A stretch of DNA of 64,000 nucleotides from Congeria kusceri (GCA_027627225.1 CM051024.1:46420547-46484546); one strand, 5' to 3'; numbered from the stretch's first letter, positions 13,891-28,800 are shown. Numbers and translations: made by a program. The notes: generated by a model from the letters alone, not told the origin.

Positions 13891-16800
13891 GCTACTACTA
13901 ATACAACTATAACTACTATTACTACTTTTACTATATATATATATGATTTTTATCTCACAATGCGTAAACTTTTCCCATTATATATACATTATTTGAATCA
14001 TTATTATATGCCAGTTTCAATATTTGAAGCTTAGATTTTTTTTAGAAACTGCCCCTTGAGGTCCTTTTGTAAACATAATCATTTTAATAATGACTCGCAC
14101 TCAGTGGCAAAATGAAAGCCTGACGAGTACGACATTCCCAGTGATGTGTTTCTAACAGAACTAGGTCAATGCTAGTCGAAAGTTTATATTGATATTTATA
14201 TATATACAACACAGCACAGTTATCCGGAAATTAAAAACACTGACCAGTATAGTATAATCCAACTAATGCAAGCTCTCTGGGATTTTGGTCCAGATTGGTC
14301 GGCCATGTATTGAAAGTGTTTAACCTAGCCTGAAACGTGCTGTAATCAGGTCGTCGAAGTTGCTGATTATCACGAGAATATAGAAGAACGGTGTTATTGG
14401 AATGCGAAGGTCGATGCGTGTCATCAATGGTTCTATTTGATGTCACTGGTGAAAGCATCAAGTTAGTAACGGACACCGATGACGCGTGCACATCCACTTG
14501 TGAAGCTGATACGTCTTGGCCTAAAACTGACAATTAATGTGAATATTAATGTGGGCATGGTTATACAAAAATAGGAATATAAAATAAGTTATTATTTATA
14601 GGTCAGTCACATTCCGGCGTCTGTCGTCGTCCGTCGTCGTCGTCAACAAATTACTCCTCTGAAACCGCTTAGCGGATATTAACCAAACTTGGCAGGTATG
14701 TTTCTGGGATGGTTCTTCAAATTTCTTCAATTCATTTAAATATATGGGAAAATCTAGTTGCCATGGCAACCAAAAGCTTTAAAAAACTTGAAAACTTCAA
14801 AAATATTCAGAAACCGCTGACTTAATTTCAAATTAATTTTACATAAATATTCCTTGGGTGACCTTCTACCAAATTTTTCCAAATAATGGCCGCCAGGGGG
14901 TCTGGTCAGTTTTTCTTATATAGCTATACGAACAAGAGCTGTTAGAGGACAGCGCTCTCGACTGTTTGAAGTATTCAGTGGGTACATATGTTGGAAAGTG
15001 GAACAAGCATAAATTTGTTAAAATACAAAACTAGCTATGCTACGTATGATGTTTTATTACAATATCTTTATGGATTCTAAAGTATTGAGCGGAAACCGTT
15101 TTTCTATTTTAAGTAACGGTGACCTCTTGATGTAAGGTATATATGTATGAAGTTTCATTAAAATGTCTCGATGCGTTCTCAAATTATACAGCGGAAACCG
15201 TTTTTTTTTTATTTTTAGTAACTGTGACATTGACCCCACCCACATCATATGCAATCAAAGCTTTATTAAAATATCTCGATGCATTCTCAAGAAATTGAGC
15301 GCAGACCGTTTTTCTATTTTTAGTAACGGTGGCCTTGACCCCACCCACCACATGCAATTCAAAGCGAGGTCTCAATATAAGGAATCTATGTATGAAGTTT
15401 CATTACAATATATCGATGCGTTCTCAAGTTATTTAGCGGAAACCGTTTTTAAATTTTTAGTAACTGTGACCTTGACCCCACCCACCCCATATGTAATACC
15501 AAGCGAGGTCTTGATATAAGGTATCTATGTATAAAGTTTCATGAAAATATCTCTATTTTTAGCAAATGTGACCTTGACCTTAAATGCATAGGCTTCTTCC
15601 TTTTCTCCCAAGTAATCAGCATACCAACTCAAATGATCGTAGCTCGTAGTGTTCTCTAGATATCGTGCGGAAACGAAATGGTCTACGGACAGACCGACCA
15701 TCCGACCGACAGGTGCAAAGCAATATACCCCCACTTCTTGGAAGGGGGGGGGGGGGCATAATAAAAATAATAATTCTCATGATTGTGTCATATGTGTTCA
15801 TCAAGTGTCTTCCATATGCATTCTGTCCATTAAGTACATTTCATTTTCATCATGTTTTGAAGTGTATACTAATCCATTTTGTTTCTGTATAACCCATACG
15901 CCCTGTATTCTTCATGTAAGTTCCACATGCATTGTGTTCTTCAAGTATAATATTTATGAATTCGAATATTTAAAAATATACAATATTTGTTGGTTTCTTC
16001 AAATATATTGAGATACAGAAGGGTGATGTCAAGAACACTTGCAAAATGTGAATCAGACCATTATCCTGACACTTACCAGCTTCAGAAGGTTTTGCATTCA
16101 TCCATTCAATAGCTTCATTTGCTGTAACATCAACATGTGCTGGAAATAAATAGATTTGTTGTTAAACATTACTGTATGACATATCTTGTTGTAAAGTGGT
16201 TGACTTTTACTGCCATTACTAGCTTGTACTTATAACCCAAACCACATAAAGGCATCATTTTTCCGTCATGCATTTCCCCCCAAAACCTGACTACATCTGA
16301 ATGTTTTGTTTCTTTAATGAATATATTTCAATATTTTATATGGCCACTTTCCCAAAACTCAGATAAGCCCTACATTAAAACATTTCAAAGAAGGATAAGG
16401 GGGTTGGTTCATATTATAAGCAGATTGATAAGAAATCCACAATTACACACCATGGCGCTGCCTAGCTCCAATGATGCCACCTCTTACTCTGTTTTCTGGA
16501 ACTCCCATATCGATGAGCTGCTGTCCCAAATCAGTTTGTAGAGAGTCAGTAGTGTTGAGGTCTGCTGTAAACGAATGTTATTGGTAAAAACAGTGATGTT
16601 GTAAAATTACACAAATATAACTTTTAACTCATTTACTAACAAAATTGAAATTTATTAAATAAAATCAAGAATTCATAAAATAATTTTGCATGGACCTAAA
16701 CTCTGCACAAACACTTTTACACACTTATTTTTCGAAACATATTTTTGTAAGTAATGTACTCTGACAATAGACATTACGTGAACATAATTATGTAATTTCA

Positions 16801-19800
16801 AAAAATCAACGTAATTACATACAATTACATACAAACCAAAACCGGTGTCAACATTTAGCACACCCACTTGAACTGCTGTTTAAATGCCTCAATTTCAAAA
16901 CAATTATACAAAATAGGCCTAATTTATTCTGCTTCAATTACTGTCCAGTGAAAATAAACTGGATGTGACTTAAGACAAAACTATAGTTACCTTGTTCATT
17001 AACCTGAACTTGTATAGATATTTCACTTGTTGGTAAAAAAAGTAAATTTTTTTTTTAACGTCACTTACATGTTCTTGAACCAGCTGCTCCTTCTGCCGCC
17101 TCCTGAAAGTCAGAATTGTCAAAACACATACTCATATCTGACATATATAATCTTCATTGCACTTATTATTTTTATGCTGAAGTGTATACTATGTGCGTGT
17201 AAAATGTCCCAATAAATATCCTTATACCATATATTCAAGACCCTGTATGATAAAACTTGGTATTATAGTGTGTTTCCATGTTAATTTTAATGGTTTCAGT
17301 CTTATGGATTTGCCGTTGTATTGCTTTAAAGCAATTAAATAAAAAGTAATTAAGGACATGTACATCAATAAATTTGCCTTTTATTATTTACTTTATATTT
17401 TGTATATGTGTATTAAATAGAAGTGAATGCATACATTCATTCTAGAGTAGCCACACCATTATGGTTCAACACACATGGTATACACATAATGTAGATCTAT
17501 AGGACAAACACCATACCTGTTCTCGGATATGCCGTAACACGAGGTCTACAATGGCTTGCCCTTTGAGTTTGCGCATGTATTCACAATTTGGAAACCATCT
17601 TATATGCTCAACTAGCGGATTATCACCTAAAAAGTCCGTGGGAAAAATGTAATGGTTGATCTAAAGAATATTGTAGTAACAAATGTAAAGGAAAAATCTT
17701 ACCATACAAAGAGATTAACAGTTTGATTTTTCTGGTACGAGGTAAGAACTCCTGCATTTAAAATAATTAATTTCAATTTATGTAGATGAACTGGTATAAG
17801 ATGAATTTTATTTACCTTGCGTTATCCGTCAGGGCCCAGTTGCTCGAAACTCTAAAGGCCAAGTCAGCTAATAGCCGTTAACATTTAGATGAAATTATTT
17901 ATGTAAATTCAACTAACAATTTTAAACTGTGAGTTTACTAGTATTCCAAATGAACTGTTACACTCTAATAATGTTCAAGTGTTTGTTAAACCAGCTGCTT
18001 GAAATATTATTAACACCTACTGTTAACAGGCTGTTAGCTTACTTGGCCTTTAAAAAGTTTTGAGGCACTGGGCCCAGTTTAATAATTTCTCATTGATACG
18101 AGTTGAGTAACATATATTATTGGCAGCATATGCATACGAGACTGATTATACATATATCCACTAGCATATAAATCAAACCATGTTTGTTATTTACTACTTA
18201 ACATTATGTATCCTTTAAATATTGTTTCTTCTCATGTTGACTTGAAGACTGTTCCAAGACACCTTTTTCACTAATTATAATCTATCAGTACTTGCAATTC
18301 CTGCATAGCCCCCACTTTTAAACTAAAACTGCGAATCGGATGTGTCATCTGACGGGGTATAACTCAAGCATGATAAGAGAAATTATGCCGGAAACCAAAC
18401 TTGACCTTCCTTTTATGCCTACTAACACTTACGTAAAGTTTCATTATGATTGCACAAAAGCTTCTCAAGTTATTGTCTGCACAAACTGAAGGTGCTGCCA
18501 CCGCCGCCAACACCTATATTTCTCATTTTCAGGCAACACAAAAAGTGGGGGTATAACTACACTGTACAGTTAAACGCATTGGTTTTTAAATGCTTACTTA
18601 TGATGCGACATTCTTTATTCATTTGATGGTTATTGGAAAATTTGAACAAAATTAATGAATTAAACTGTTGAGCGTTGGAAATAGACGCTCTTTTTTCGTT
18701 ACTCAATAAACCTGAAAATACAATGGCCCAAAACAGGATTCACTTAGCTACAACAAATGTAACTGGCCATATCTGATTGCACTGACCTCTTTCCCAGTTG
18801 CGAAGTCCACCCGCACATGCAAAGCACCTGACGAAGTCTGCAACACCTGAAAGGGGACAGAGTCCTTTTCTACATGTGTGCCTGAACACAATCACATTTA
18901 CAAATTTTAGAGCATCAAATGTTACATTTTTATATTCAACTGAGGATTTTTATTTCCAATGTTACCATTCAAAAGATTTTTGAGAAGCTGCAAAATATTA
19001 AACAGCAGTCCCACTGAACTAGCAAACATATTACACTGAACAAAAAAACAACAACACCAGGCACCAGAACCATCAAATGAAACCTACCGACATGGAAAAA
19101 GCCAAGTTCAGCCAGTTGTCTTGTATCTTGGTACAGATGGGCCGACCAATCAGTAAAAGTGTTTATCCTAGCCTGGAGTGTGTTGTACTCGGGATGTCGT
19201 GGTCGCTCAATATATATACCAGTTGTAAGATCCACATTCAAACTCGGATCCTCAGGCCCTCTGGGATGGGAAGACCGCTCTAACGCAGCTGGGACAGTCT
19301 TCAGAGGTGTTGAAGACCGTTGCAGAGTCACGTTCTCTCTTCGAGGTTCGGTCTCTCTAGGCTGTATGACAGCTGTCTGTTGGGGCGTCGTGGCGGTTTG
19401 AGATGGCCCGGTGTTGGTTGCCGAGGAACTACTTCTTGTTACCGTCTCAGTTGTTAATGGCAAATTAGTTTTTGGGGCAGAGGAGCTACTAAGGGCTTCT
19501 TGTGGCTGTCGAGTGGTGACAGGCAAGCTTGCTGGAAATGAAAAGATGCATAGTAGGTCACCAATACATGTGTTTGCTGTACACAAAATGAAATTTTATT
19601 GGTGATAACTTTCTTTGTTTACTTAATCAGCTAATCAAAGCCGTGCGTTCACATCACGTGACGCGCTTCAGCCCACTGTATAGCGCATCAGTCATTCCTT
19701 TGTTTGTTGTTGGCATGAGCAGTTGCCTCGTCATTTTGCAGTCAAAAATAGTTTTATTAACCACTGCCACCCCTCAACCATCCGTTTGTTATGTAGTGTT

Positions 19801-22800
19801 TTATATCATTCTTGGTTGTATGTCATCAATGAAAATTACTAACATTACCATTCATGTTTTGGGGTCTCTGCATGGGACGGTTTGTTGTCTGTCCATATTA
19901 TTTGTGTCAATTTTGTTTTATTATCTTTCTTGTATCTGTAACATTGATCTGTATTCATAATATTGTCATTGATGATTTCATGTTTTAAATCTGAGGCTTT
20001 TTTTGCATTTATTTAATTATAAAAAGAGCATGCAATAACTGATATTTGGTTTTAGTATGCAAGGAACTTCAATTATTTAAAAGCCCCATTTTTTGGTACA
20101 ATTTCTGCTTTACACAAAATATTTTCTATTTTGGAAATAGTCTCCAAGTGCTGACAACCCATTGGTGCTAATAAATAAAAAATGCCATAAACCTGAAATA
20201 GTATGACCTTAAAATGTGTACAATATTTGTTTTCAAAGTCAGTTTTTTTTCAGGATTTTCTTTGCATGTTACTTTGGCTTAAATAAATGAAATAATATAT
20301 TTTTAAGGTGAAACTGAGTTAAAACAGAAAACAAGGTTGACTGACTTCAATTTTGAAACGATACTCTAATCCAAAGCCCATAATTTATGTTGAGAACTTC
20401 ATTTCATTAGAGAGATTGTATTGTATTGTTTTCCTGGTAAGAAAACCATATTTTCTATAACCTTTAGAATAAACACTAGCAATGAGTACATAGTTTGCAA
20501 ACTATTTTCAAATACAAATTGGGTAAGTAACTCTTCAGGAATGGAAATGACCAGGGATGAGTTGCTCGAAACACAACTGGCCAACTTAGCTAACGGCAGT
20601 TAATATTTGGACTAACTTATTAAAGCAAACACAACTGGAACTGTTAGAAGTTTGGACTTAACCTAGAAATATGTCAATACATACATTTTATCAATCATGA
20701 CAGGGTTGTCATTATTAACAAATTGCCGATCAAATTTATCATTTAAACTTGTGAGAAAATCTTTTATTTTTTTCAGGAACTTTAAAATTATTATTGGTAG
20801 TATCACAAGGAGGCCCCCAGACCCCTGGCCAAATCGTTTAGATTTAGATATAAAATCGCTTGTTTCATTTGATAAGCACAATGCTGAATGTTTTGTAATA
20901 TTTATTATCTGCATACTTGTTTATAACTGCCATTCACTAAAATTTAATTTAACTGGACCCAGAACGAGTAGACAGGGAGTTTATACCTGCAAAGGTGCCA
21001 TGTCCAACTGGCTCTCCTCCAAACATGTCCGAAGGCCTAATGCCAGAAACTGAAATGTGAAGAGTAACCTTTAACTGTTAGGCTAAATACTCTAACAAAA
21101 TGTGTAGAAAACTGACCTATTATGGAAATTCATCATTTAAAACAACAATGATTATTGGACAGGTCATTCAGTTTTGCCAGTAATTTGAAAATACTGCAAT
21201 TTATCACCAAAGTTTACTGTTCAGACATCATTTAAATGTTAATGCATTGTTTATGCATTAACATACATGTAAATGAGTAATACTTGTAAATATTGGTCAC
21301 ATTATGAGGTTTGCATTCTACCATTAACTGTTTACAAACATACTAGTATACTTTTTCTCTAAATCTAAGGTTTATTATTAAAACGGAATATTTTAAATTT
21401 TCTGAGATATTTGTACAATGCCATCATAACTGTGCAAAGTATTTTATATTTGAATAAATAATACTAGAGTTGGATTCACCTGGCATAACTCAAGTACGAA
21501 AAGAGCTATTATGCTGAAAACCAAACCGAACTTTCCTTTTATGCCTTCTAACACTTGAATAAAGTTTCATAAAGATTGTACAAAAACTTCTCAAGTTATT
21601 GTCTGCACAAACTGAAGGGGACGCCGCCACCTCTGATGCCATCAACGCTTCAGTACGACAAAAGTAACCCCTATATGTTGCCTTTTCAAGCGACAAAAAA
21701 TTAGTTACTGAAGTATTTCATACCATGAATCCTCTATGACCACATACTCAAGCAAACTTCCCTACTGATTCTAATAATCATTATAATCCATATACATGCA
21801 AACCCCAGGGGGTTACTGTGAATATATTTTCAGTAATACAGAATGTGTCAACTTATTTTAGGCAGTACATAATATAACCATAATCCACTCCTTCAACAAG
21901 TGGATATTTAATCTTTATTACAACAAAATACCGGGTAAACACTGTAAATGCATCAGTTGTTGATAAAGCACTTCCTTTTTAAGTTTTTTTGTACTGGTTT
22001 ATAAATAGAAACAGCCCATGAGATGGCAAAAGCATTAGATCATATTTCAAAAAAAGAAATAAAAAGACATTTAAATACTTTCAAGTTGTGTCTTGTTTTT
22101 CAACAAAAACATATCTAACATTCCTGGGCAATACATTTTCAGATCAGTTAGTACATGTAAAAACATACACCCCAGTAGATAGTGCTAACTCAATTCTTAG
22201 ATGCACATCTCAACTTAGAATATAGTTAAAATGCTTTTTGAATTGAGATCCAGTTTAAATGCATTATCTTACCACTCCTATCCTGATCATTGTAACCAGT
22301 CCTGTGTGACCGAGCCTCTCTGTTCTCACTTACCACTCCTATCCTGATCATTGTAACCAGCCCTGTGTGACCGAGCCTCTCTGTTCTCACTTACCACTCC
22401 TATCCTGATCATTGTAACCAGCCCTGTGTGACCGAGCCTCTCTGTTCTCACTTACCACTCCTATCCTGATCATTGTAACCAGCCCTGTGTGACCGAGCCT
22501 CTCTGTTCTCACTTACCACTCCTATCTTGATCATTGTAACCAGCCCTGTGTGACCGAGTCTCTCTGTTCTCACTTACCAATCCTATCCTGATCATTGTAA
22601 CCAGCCCTGTGTGACCGAGCCTCTCTGTTCTCACTTAGCACTCCTATCCTGATCATTGTAACCAGCCCTGTGTAACCGAGCCTCTCTGTTCTCACTTACC
22701 ACTCCTATCCTGATCATTGTAACCAGCCCTGTGTGACCGAGTCTCTCTGTTCTCACTTACCACTCCTATCCTGATCATTGTAACCAGCCCTGTGTGACCG

Positions 22801-25800
22801 AGCCTCTCTGTTCTCACCTACCACTCCTATCTTGATCATTGTAACCAGCCCTGTGTGACCGAGCCTCTCTGTTCTCACTTACCATTCCTATCCGGATCAT
22901 TGTAACCAGTCCTGCGTGACCGAGTCTCTCTGTTCTCACTTACCACTCCTATCCTGATCATTGTAACCAGTCCTGTGTGACCGAGTCTCTCTGTTCTCAC
23001 TTACCACTCCTATCTTGATCATTGTAACCAGTCCTGTGTGACCGAGTCTCTCTGTTCGCACTTACCACTCCTATCCTGATCATTGTAACCAGCCCTGTGT
23101 GACCGAGCCTCTCTGTTCTCACTTACCACTCCTATCCTGATCATTGTAACCAGTCCTGTGTGACCGAGTCTCTCTGTTCTCACTTACCACTCCTATCCTG
23201 ATCATTGTGACCAGCCCTGTGTGACCGAGCCTCTCTGTTCTCACTTACCACTCCTATCCTGATCATTGTAACCAGCCCTGTGTGACCGAGCCTCTCTGTT
23301 CTCACTTACCACTCCTATCCTGATCATTGTAACCAGCCCTGTGTGACCGAGCCTCTCTGTTCTCACTTACCACTCCTATCCTGATCATTGTAACCAGCCC
23401 TGTGTGACCGAGCCTCTCTGTTCTCACTTACCACTCCTATCTTGATCATTGTAACCAGCCCTGTGTGACCGAGTCTTCTGTTCTCACTTACCACTCCTAT
23501 CCTGATCATTGTAACCAGCCCTGTGTGACCGAGCCTCTCTGTTCTCACCTACCACTCCTATCCTGATCATTGTAACCAGCCCTGTGTAACCGAGCCTCTC
23601 TGTTCTCACTTACCACTCCTATCTTGATCATTGTAACCAGCCCTGTGTGACCGAGTCTCTCTGTTCTCACTTACCACTCCTATCCTGATCATTGTAACCA
23701 GCCCTGTGTGACCGAGCCTCTCTGTTCTCACCTACCACTCCTATCTTGATCATTGTAACCAGCCCTGTGTGACCGAGCCTCTCTGTTCTCACCTACCACT
23801 CCTATCTTGATCATTGTAACCAGTCCGGCGTGACCGAGTCTCTCTGTTCTCACTTACCACTCCTATCCTGATCATTGTAACCAGTCCTGTGTGACCGAGT
23901 CTCTCTGTTCTCACTTACCACTCCTATCTTGATCATTGTAACCAGTCCTGTGTGACCGAGTCTCTCTGTTCTCACTTACCACTCCTATCCTGATCATTGT
24001 AACCAGCCCTGTGTGACCGAGCCTCTCTGTTCTCACCTACCACTCCTATCTTGATCATTGTAACCAGTCCAGTGTGACCGAGTCTCTCTGTTCTCACTTA
24101 CCACTCCTATCCTGATCATTGTAACCAGTCCTGTGTGACCGAGTCTCTCTGTTCTCACTTACCACTCATATCCTCATCATTGTAACCAGCTTTGTGTGAC
24201 CGAGCCTCTCTGTTCTCACTTACCACTCCTATCTTGATCATTGTAACCAGCCCTGTGTGACCGAGCCTCTCTGTTCTCACTTACCACTCCTATCCTGATC
24301 ATTGTAACCAGCCCTGTGTGACCGAGCCTCTCTGTTCTCGGGATCCTCTGTAGGCTGAGCTAGTATGCTTCGTGGGCCCTGAATTAATACAGTAAATATC
24401 ACTGATGCAATATATTTAAATATATTTAATTTATAAATTATATTTAATTTAAATATAGGTCATGACATTCCACAACTTCCAAACATTTGTTACACTGCGT
24501 ACATACTTTGTTTGAAATGGCAGAGTAATTTACAAAAGAAAGACTGATTTCTGTTTCCAACTCTTCTCAAAGTACGTTGATCTTTAATGATAAAGAAATT
24601 CATTAAGAACAACCGAATATCAAATTCATTCAAAAGCCATTGTGAAGAACGATCAATTTCCTTAACAATTCAGCACCAGCTGATCAGTGATAATGCCGAT
24701 ACCGGTAGTGCAATCATTTACTACAATGTAACCTCCTTGTCTGGGTGAATCAGAGGTAGGCCATATTTGCGTTTGCAACAGGTAAGTAAATGTTGGTTTA
24801 TCTGACTATAGTTTTCAGAATTATTTGAAAGTTTTTATTAATGAAATATGAAAGAAGAATTTCATAGGAAATACAATTTAAATAAGTTTGAGGATTCTGA
24901 TAATATCAAACAGGTATGTTTTCATACAATCCATGTAAGACACAGTTTTATTGTAGTTGAAACTAAAAACCAAATGTCAAAGGTCAATAACAACTATGAT
25001 CAACTGAAACTGGAGTGAAACTTGCACCTGAAACCTTACATTGCGCTGATACTGGTAATATCAATTTGTTGTTGGCATAATATCCTAAAGGGGGTTTAAA
25101 TGAACTAAATTAATTTCGTAACTGACCAATCAATCATACATATTGTGGCCTTGAGGTTTAAAACGTTGCTCCATTTGTCTGTTAAGATTCCTTGATTTGT
25201 GCTATATTCTTTTCTATAACAAGAATGTAACCTTCAGATGTTATGTTCGTTTTGTTTACAAATGCAACAGTTTCTAAAGATAGAGACACAACACACCATT
25301 TGCACGTAATACATGAAAATGAAAGTAACTGTAGACCATTTTTAGACAGCCGATTTTTCAATGAGATCAACTCTTTATTTATTCATGGAGGCATGTTTAT
25401 ACAAAAACTTGAAATTACCAGACTGGTTAAGTGTTGCAGTCCGTACACGCATTATGCCCGGTTTTGCCACCACATGGCTCAAATTAAGGTTCACATAATT
25501 TAACTATAATTAAATTGTATTTCTATTGTAGAGTAACAAGAGAGACAAGATGACTTTCTGTCATCCACTTGGTTCAGCAGCATGTTGCCATGGTCCCGGA
25601 TTCATACTTGTCCTAGATTAACAATTAATCTGACCTTATAAAGGGCCAACCTTAAAGAACTTGACCTGATAAACTTAGAAGCTCTACAGTGTAAGCACGC
25701 TTTTCAGTTTTATTAACCTAGTGAGCTATGTTTTCAGCCAAGGTTAGCTGTTCTTGCTTTAAATATGACAATATAGCTGTACTTGCTTTAAATATGACAT

Positions 25801-28800
25801 TAAATCTCAAACAAGTGTTAACCTAATCAGATGAAAGTGTTTGTCACAGGATGTTACTGCAGTCCCCTACCAGTGGCTTTTAGCAAGAAAGATAGGATGG
25901 ACATACAGACCACAGACTACTGCAAAGCAATGTGCCGCCTTTTCTTTCAAGGGGGCGGAGGGGGGGGGGCATATTTTTGTGTACTTTATCATGAATTCAG
26001 ATAAACATATTCATTTACATATATCAAGGATGGATATTTATGAGGAAGGGAAAAAGAGAATAAATTCAATTATGTACAGAATGAAACACACAATTCCATA
26101 TTTATTACAGGCAGATCTATAGACAAAATTAAGGAATGAAAGATATGTCTCATGGTGAACATTTTCTGCCAAATAATTTCAAAATCCTTTAAGAAATGAC
26201 ATAGTACTTGACCAGACGCAAAAAACTGACGTCATCTTTTACCTTTGACTTCTACTTCTAACCTTGACCTTGGAGGTCGAGACCTGGGTCTTCCATCCGA
26301 TTGCCTCATGACAATGAACACGTCTCCCAAGTGACTTAACAATCCATGCAGAAATGACAAAAAAAGAGACCCAATTTTTTACCCTTGACCTCATAAGTGT
26401 GACCTTTAACTTGGTGGTAAGGACCTGGGTCTTGTGCACCACACATTGTCTTATGATGTTGACTTTTTGTACCAAGTAATTTCAAAGTTTGACCTTGACC
26501 TTGGAAGTAGAACCTGGATCTTGCGCATGACACATCATCTGATGATGGTGAACACTTTCACCAAGTAAATTCAAAATCCATCCAGAAATGACCGAGTTTA
26601 AGAGTAGACACGACAAGGGACAGATGACCGGAATGACCCCGTTCACTGGAAAGGGACTTATAATGGAGATTTCAGAGAGTAAAAATGCTACTTTACTTGT
26701 ATGAAAACAGCCTGATAATGTGATTTGACCCGGTGATCTAGTTAATAAAGTTTATAATATAATAACTACCTCTTCAAGCTCGTTTATCTGTGCATTGCCA
26801 AGGCGTTTTGTCAGTGGGGACACAGCTGTGTGACTTGTTGATGCAGGCGATGCATTTCTGCGTGCTGCGGCAGCATCGTCAAACTGCCTTATTGTCTCCA
26901 GCGTTGCTGGGTGGTTGAAATTGGCCGGGTTTCGGCCATGAGGGAATATTGAACCTGACTGGGGCGGCTGTGCAGTACTGGTTGACCCCGCAGACTGGGC
27001 TGTAATTGTGGCCGAGGCATCTCGTACATTGACATTGGCTGAACTGGCAGCTCTCTGGGGTCCATCATCTGCGGCTATGGAGATATTTCTTCTTGTACCT
27101 TGTCCACTGTTACTATGAAGTAGAGGGCAGTTAGGGGACAGTCTTCTGTGTATCACTTCAACATTTTCTAACAATGTCCATCCCTCATACACTAAATCAC
27201 ATGCAAAGCATCTAGTGGCAATAGGACCAAGCTCTTGACAATGATAGAACCCATTCCGAGCTAGCGCAATTCCATTTCCTTCGCCTTCATAAACACTGAA
27301 CGTAATGAACCGTAGACACTCAAACTGCATCTCTTCTTCTTGAGTCAATGGTTCTCCAGTGTTCACTCTATCAAAGAATGACCACAGCCCATAAACAGCA
27401 ACATTTCCTTGCAACTGATAATCATGTTCTAAATACAGCCTTTGAGCCACATCCTTAGCTATTTGGTGTTGCTGTGTTCTCTCACAATACTCCCTGACAA
27501 TAGTTCTCCACGATATCAAAGAGTCTGTGTCTGTGGTTGTTTGAGTCATAATTCCAGAATCGTCACTTTGGAGTTCCTGGCGAATTAAACTTTGTTGTGA
27601 CAGTTTGTCTGGTGTTTGCCGACTAGAAGTCTCTTTAAAAGACCTTTCTTTACCCGTACCATAAGATTTTGGCGACCTGGTTTTATGCCTTTCCAATCTA
27701 AGCTTTTTAACACTTTTGTCAGAGTTATGCTGGACTGTGTTGTGCCCTTTCTTAACATCTCTGCCAGAGTTATTACGCACTCTTCTGTGCCATCTCCTAG
27801 AACCTCTGTCAGACTTCTGCTTCACTGTTTCATGCCATTTCTTTGCATGTTTATCAATACTATTATCAAAAGAACTCTCTGATGAAAGGACACTGCATAC
27901 AGAATACTCACAATGAGGAGACTGCAGCAGCCTACATAATTTGTGCCTTTTTCTAGCTTTTGTTTTCCTATTCAACAATGTTTTCTTTTTGCACAATGGA
28001 TTATTTCTCAATGAAGATGCGCTTGGAGTACTGGAAGAAAAGACTTCTTTATTTTCATGACAACAAACCATATTGTCATCTATAGTATCATGCTCATTGT
28101 AATTGTTAACACATTCTTCTAGTTTTACGGTGTGACCTACCCTAAGATTGGCGAGGCCACAATCCAATACTCGCACGTTATCTTGCTCAAGGTTCTGTGG
28201 ACGATGGCATTGCTTTATTGATCCTTCATCATGTAGTTTTTCCAAATGATTATGATCTATGTCGCTATGACTAGCTTCTAAACAAATCATTTGAACATCA
28301 ATATTATTTTCTTCTAAATGAGCGTTTCTCTTGTTACAATGTACATTACTGTTTATAAAACGATAGCTGCCAACATAGTAAGCAAGATAGTGATTTTCAT
28401 TAATGTCAGTGCATATGTCATTATCATCAGTATCAGGACAACTAGCTGTTTTGCTATTTTTGTACTTGCTATTTCTGTCCGCTTCACAACAGTCTTGATC
28501 TGTGCCCTTGCTATCCATTACCAAGCAAACTTGATCCATGTCTTGCCTTGCCTCACTTCTTTTTGTTACCAAGCAAACTTGATCAGTGTCCTTCCTATCT
28601 TTTACCACACAAAGTTGATCAGTGTCCTTTATATCTGTTACCACACACACTTGATCTTCATTCTGCCTATCTGTTACCACACATATTTGATCCATGTCCT
28701 TCCTATCTGTTACCACAAAAGCTTGATCTGTGTACTTCCTATACGTTACCACACAAATTTGATCTGTGTCACGAATAATTTGTAATTGAACTAGATCTGT

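Noticed and set aside
19643..19960. 105-codon hydrophobic plus-strand frame
   Set aside because: It lies in IAP intron 3, T-rich composition explains the hydrophobicity, and no promoter or splice context was seen.
22268..24341. CRISPR-like or coding tandem array
   Set aside because: Units abut with no variable spacers, the DNA is animal, and 61 bp shifts frame each copy, so long frames such as 23363-23548 are accidental.
28318..28785. 155-codon frame on the plus strand with YHTNLI-type repeats
   Set aside because: It is the antisense of the 12-residue repeats in IAP exon 1.
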